This document shows, piece after piece, positions 62,690 through 64,000 of a stretch of 64,000 bases of DNA; position 1 is the first letter of the stretch, and each line of letters starts with the position of its first letter. The translations under genes were made by a program, and so were the position numbers. Origin of the DNA: Prostheceraeus crozeri (lineage: Eukaryota; Platyhelminthes; Polycladida; Euryleptidae); the NCBI GenBank assembly GCA_907163375.1, contig CAJQUW010003617.1, forward strand, positions 1 through 64,000. The letters run 5' to 3'. Under the pieces are notes generated by a model, which was not told the DNA's origin, did not search any database, and saw only the letters and a list, made by a program, of their open reading frames with translations.

Positions 62690-64000
62690 TCCAAAATATT
62701 TCCCCTTATTGTCCCTACACGGATCCGTGAGTCCTTATTACGCTGTTACTTGAAGGCCTACTGCACTTTACGAGTCCTTTACAGTGTAGGCCTATGTCTA
62801 TTTGTAAATGACAATCTTAGAGCATCGTACGTGTAGATCAAAACTTCCATTCGTCAAACATGTCTATCAAACTGGTTGCAACGCCTAACTGCCACGCTAT
62901 CAATACATGAAATTATGAAAGAGAAATCGAAGTCATCTATTGGACTGATAGAAGTGCATATTGCTTCAAAAATCGATAGAGTACCTACAGATACGCAGAA
63001 GGTCAAAACAACCGATTTCCAGGCTGCCAAAGACTTGCAGTCAGATCGAAAAAAGGCTGACACTTGCAGAGCCAAGGGAGAAAAAAAGATGTGAAGTGTG
63101 TACAGTACTGCAGGTACTGACGTCCAAAAGAAACGCAACATCCTACGTATTTTTTTTGGTTTGATACTTGGCCTACGTCTGTAATTTTCATGTAATAATA
63201 ATTTGGTGTATGATAAATTTGAATCGCTTAGATCAAAGGCTACACAAGATTATGCTTGAACAATTGAGGTAAAACACATTTCCTTTGGTTATAGGGGTGC
63301 GCAACACTGATTTACTATCACACAATCGATAAGGTTCGACGAGATGCGCTCAAAACAAGCGTCGGTGGAGTCGGTATAGACTGGACGCAAGAGAAGGAGA
63401 GGTGCTTGAGTAGAGGGCAGGAGTTGCACAGATTCACGAAGGTGAAGAGCCTTGACAGTCCCAGCGAGTGGCCGGACTAGACTAGAGGCATCTGAACGAA
63501 GAACCGTGCAACGGAGCTCGAGTGTGCCAACCAAGTGATCCAGGTCACCCCAGCGCTCTTAGGCAACAAAATCAGGTCAGGTCCACGTAAAAAGGCCTAC
63601 TCGTAGGTGAGTAACTGCCCTCATCGTTTACTCGCTCGTTTTCTTTCGGAGCAGAAGCGCGCAGACAATGGGCACCAGACAGCATTGAAGATCATAGAAA
63701 TTTTGAGAGATTAAACGGATAGACGAAGAAGTGAACAGAACGCATTTTGTCTCTCATTCTGAGAGCTTATATGGCAACATACCGGGACATTCCGTTGATT
63801 TGTTGATTTTTTGGATGAGTTTGTTTGTCAGAAACGCTTTTTTAATTTAGGAAGAGGTCAAGAGGGTGATAAATTCACTAACAAAATCCCGCAGCCATTT
63901 TTCTTTAGCAATTCATTCTTCCCGCAGCGAATATCACCACTCATCAGATCGATCTCCAGGCATACTTTCATCAACTGTCGCAGTGCAAAAATGGCATCTG
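62690..64000. other. Noncoding or unassigned stretch
   Basis: No recognised gene. 63300-63540 is unusually GC-rich for the window with an 81-codon minus frame, but no motif or splice pair supports it. One TAGGCCTA lies near 62787, with related AGGCCTAC words nearby. Confidence 0.4.

Noticed and set aside
63289-63534. Host exon in a GC-rich patch
   Set aside because: No match to importin-9 or another family and no convincing splice sites; left unassigned.
1-64000. tRNA or rRNA genes
   Set aside because: No T-loop/B-box pattern in a cloverleaf context and no rRNA core sequence were noticed on either strand.

Overview
The window is nuclear DNA of an animal, most likely a marine invertebrate. 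The evidence is two spliced exons of a host importin-9 gene, Penelope-like, LINE, hAT and mariner remnants, and a strong excess of the octamer TAGGCCTA in the host part. No bacterial gene layout is present.

Layout. (1) 1-16675: a Polinton/Maverick fossil (copy 1), AT-rich; its last ~27 bases on the left lie outside the window. (2) 16676-33855: host DNA holding the last coding exon of importin-9 (minus strand, 17962-18173) and a patchwork of old transposons: LINE reverse transcriptase pieces, a 690-bp hAT derivative with a perfect 8-bp target duplication, Penelope-like pieces that form a ~660-bp inverted repeat, and a second hAT fragment. (3) 33862-50202: a second Polinton fossil (copy 2), same orientation, complete end to end, with 0.9-kb terminal inverted repeats and the 6-bp target duplication TATAGC on both sides. 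(4) 50209-64000: host DNA with the next importin-9 exon (56497-56676), a retroelement-like reading frame, a DDE-transposase-like gene surrounded by direct repeats of GTAACGTACACCAC, a 1.2-kb mariner-like deletion derivative, and a LINE tail. The two importin-9 exons have matching splice phase, so copy 2 and most of the transposons lie in one ~38-kb intron.

The Polintons share one gene order: membrane protein, unknown protein, jelly-roll-like protein and packaging ATPase (rightward); protein-primed DNA polymerase B (leftward); fibre-like, coiled-coil, core-like, major capsid, pX-like and PLA2-integrase genes (rightward); maturation protease and a copy-specific cargo gene (leftward). Replication (pPolB), integration (INT), packaging (ATPase), capsid assembly (major and minor capsid, protease) and probably entry (PLA2) are all represented. 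Both copies are fossils with roughly a dozen breaks each, although the integrase frames still look whole.

Most unusual features: (a) small GC-rich hairpins with 3-base loops, often in pairs, inserted into copy 1 genes in exact multiples of three relative to copy 2, with recurring stems and the GCGAAGC minihairpin core; (b) a parvovirus-type phospholipase A2 domain fused to the retrovirus-like integrase; (c) a cargo slot beside the right inverted repeat that holds unrelated genes in the two copies; (d) noncoding inverted repeats that have been replaced between copies while the terminal ~29 bases and the genes are conserved.
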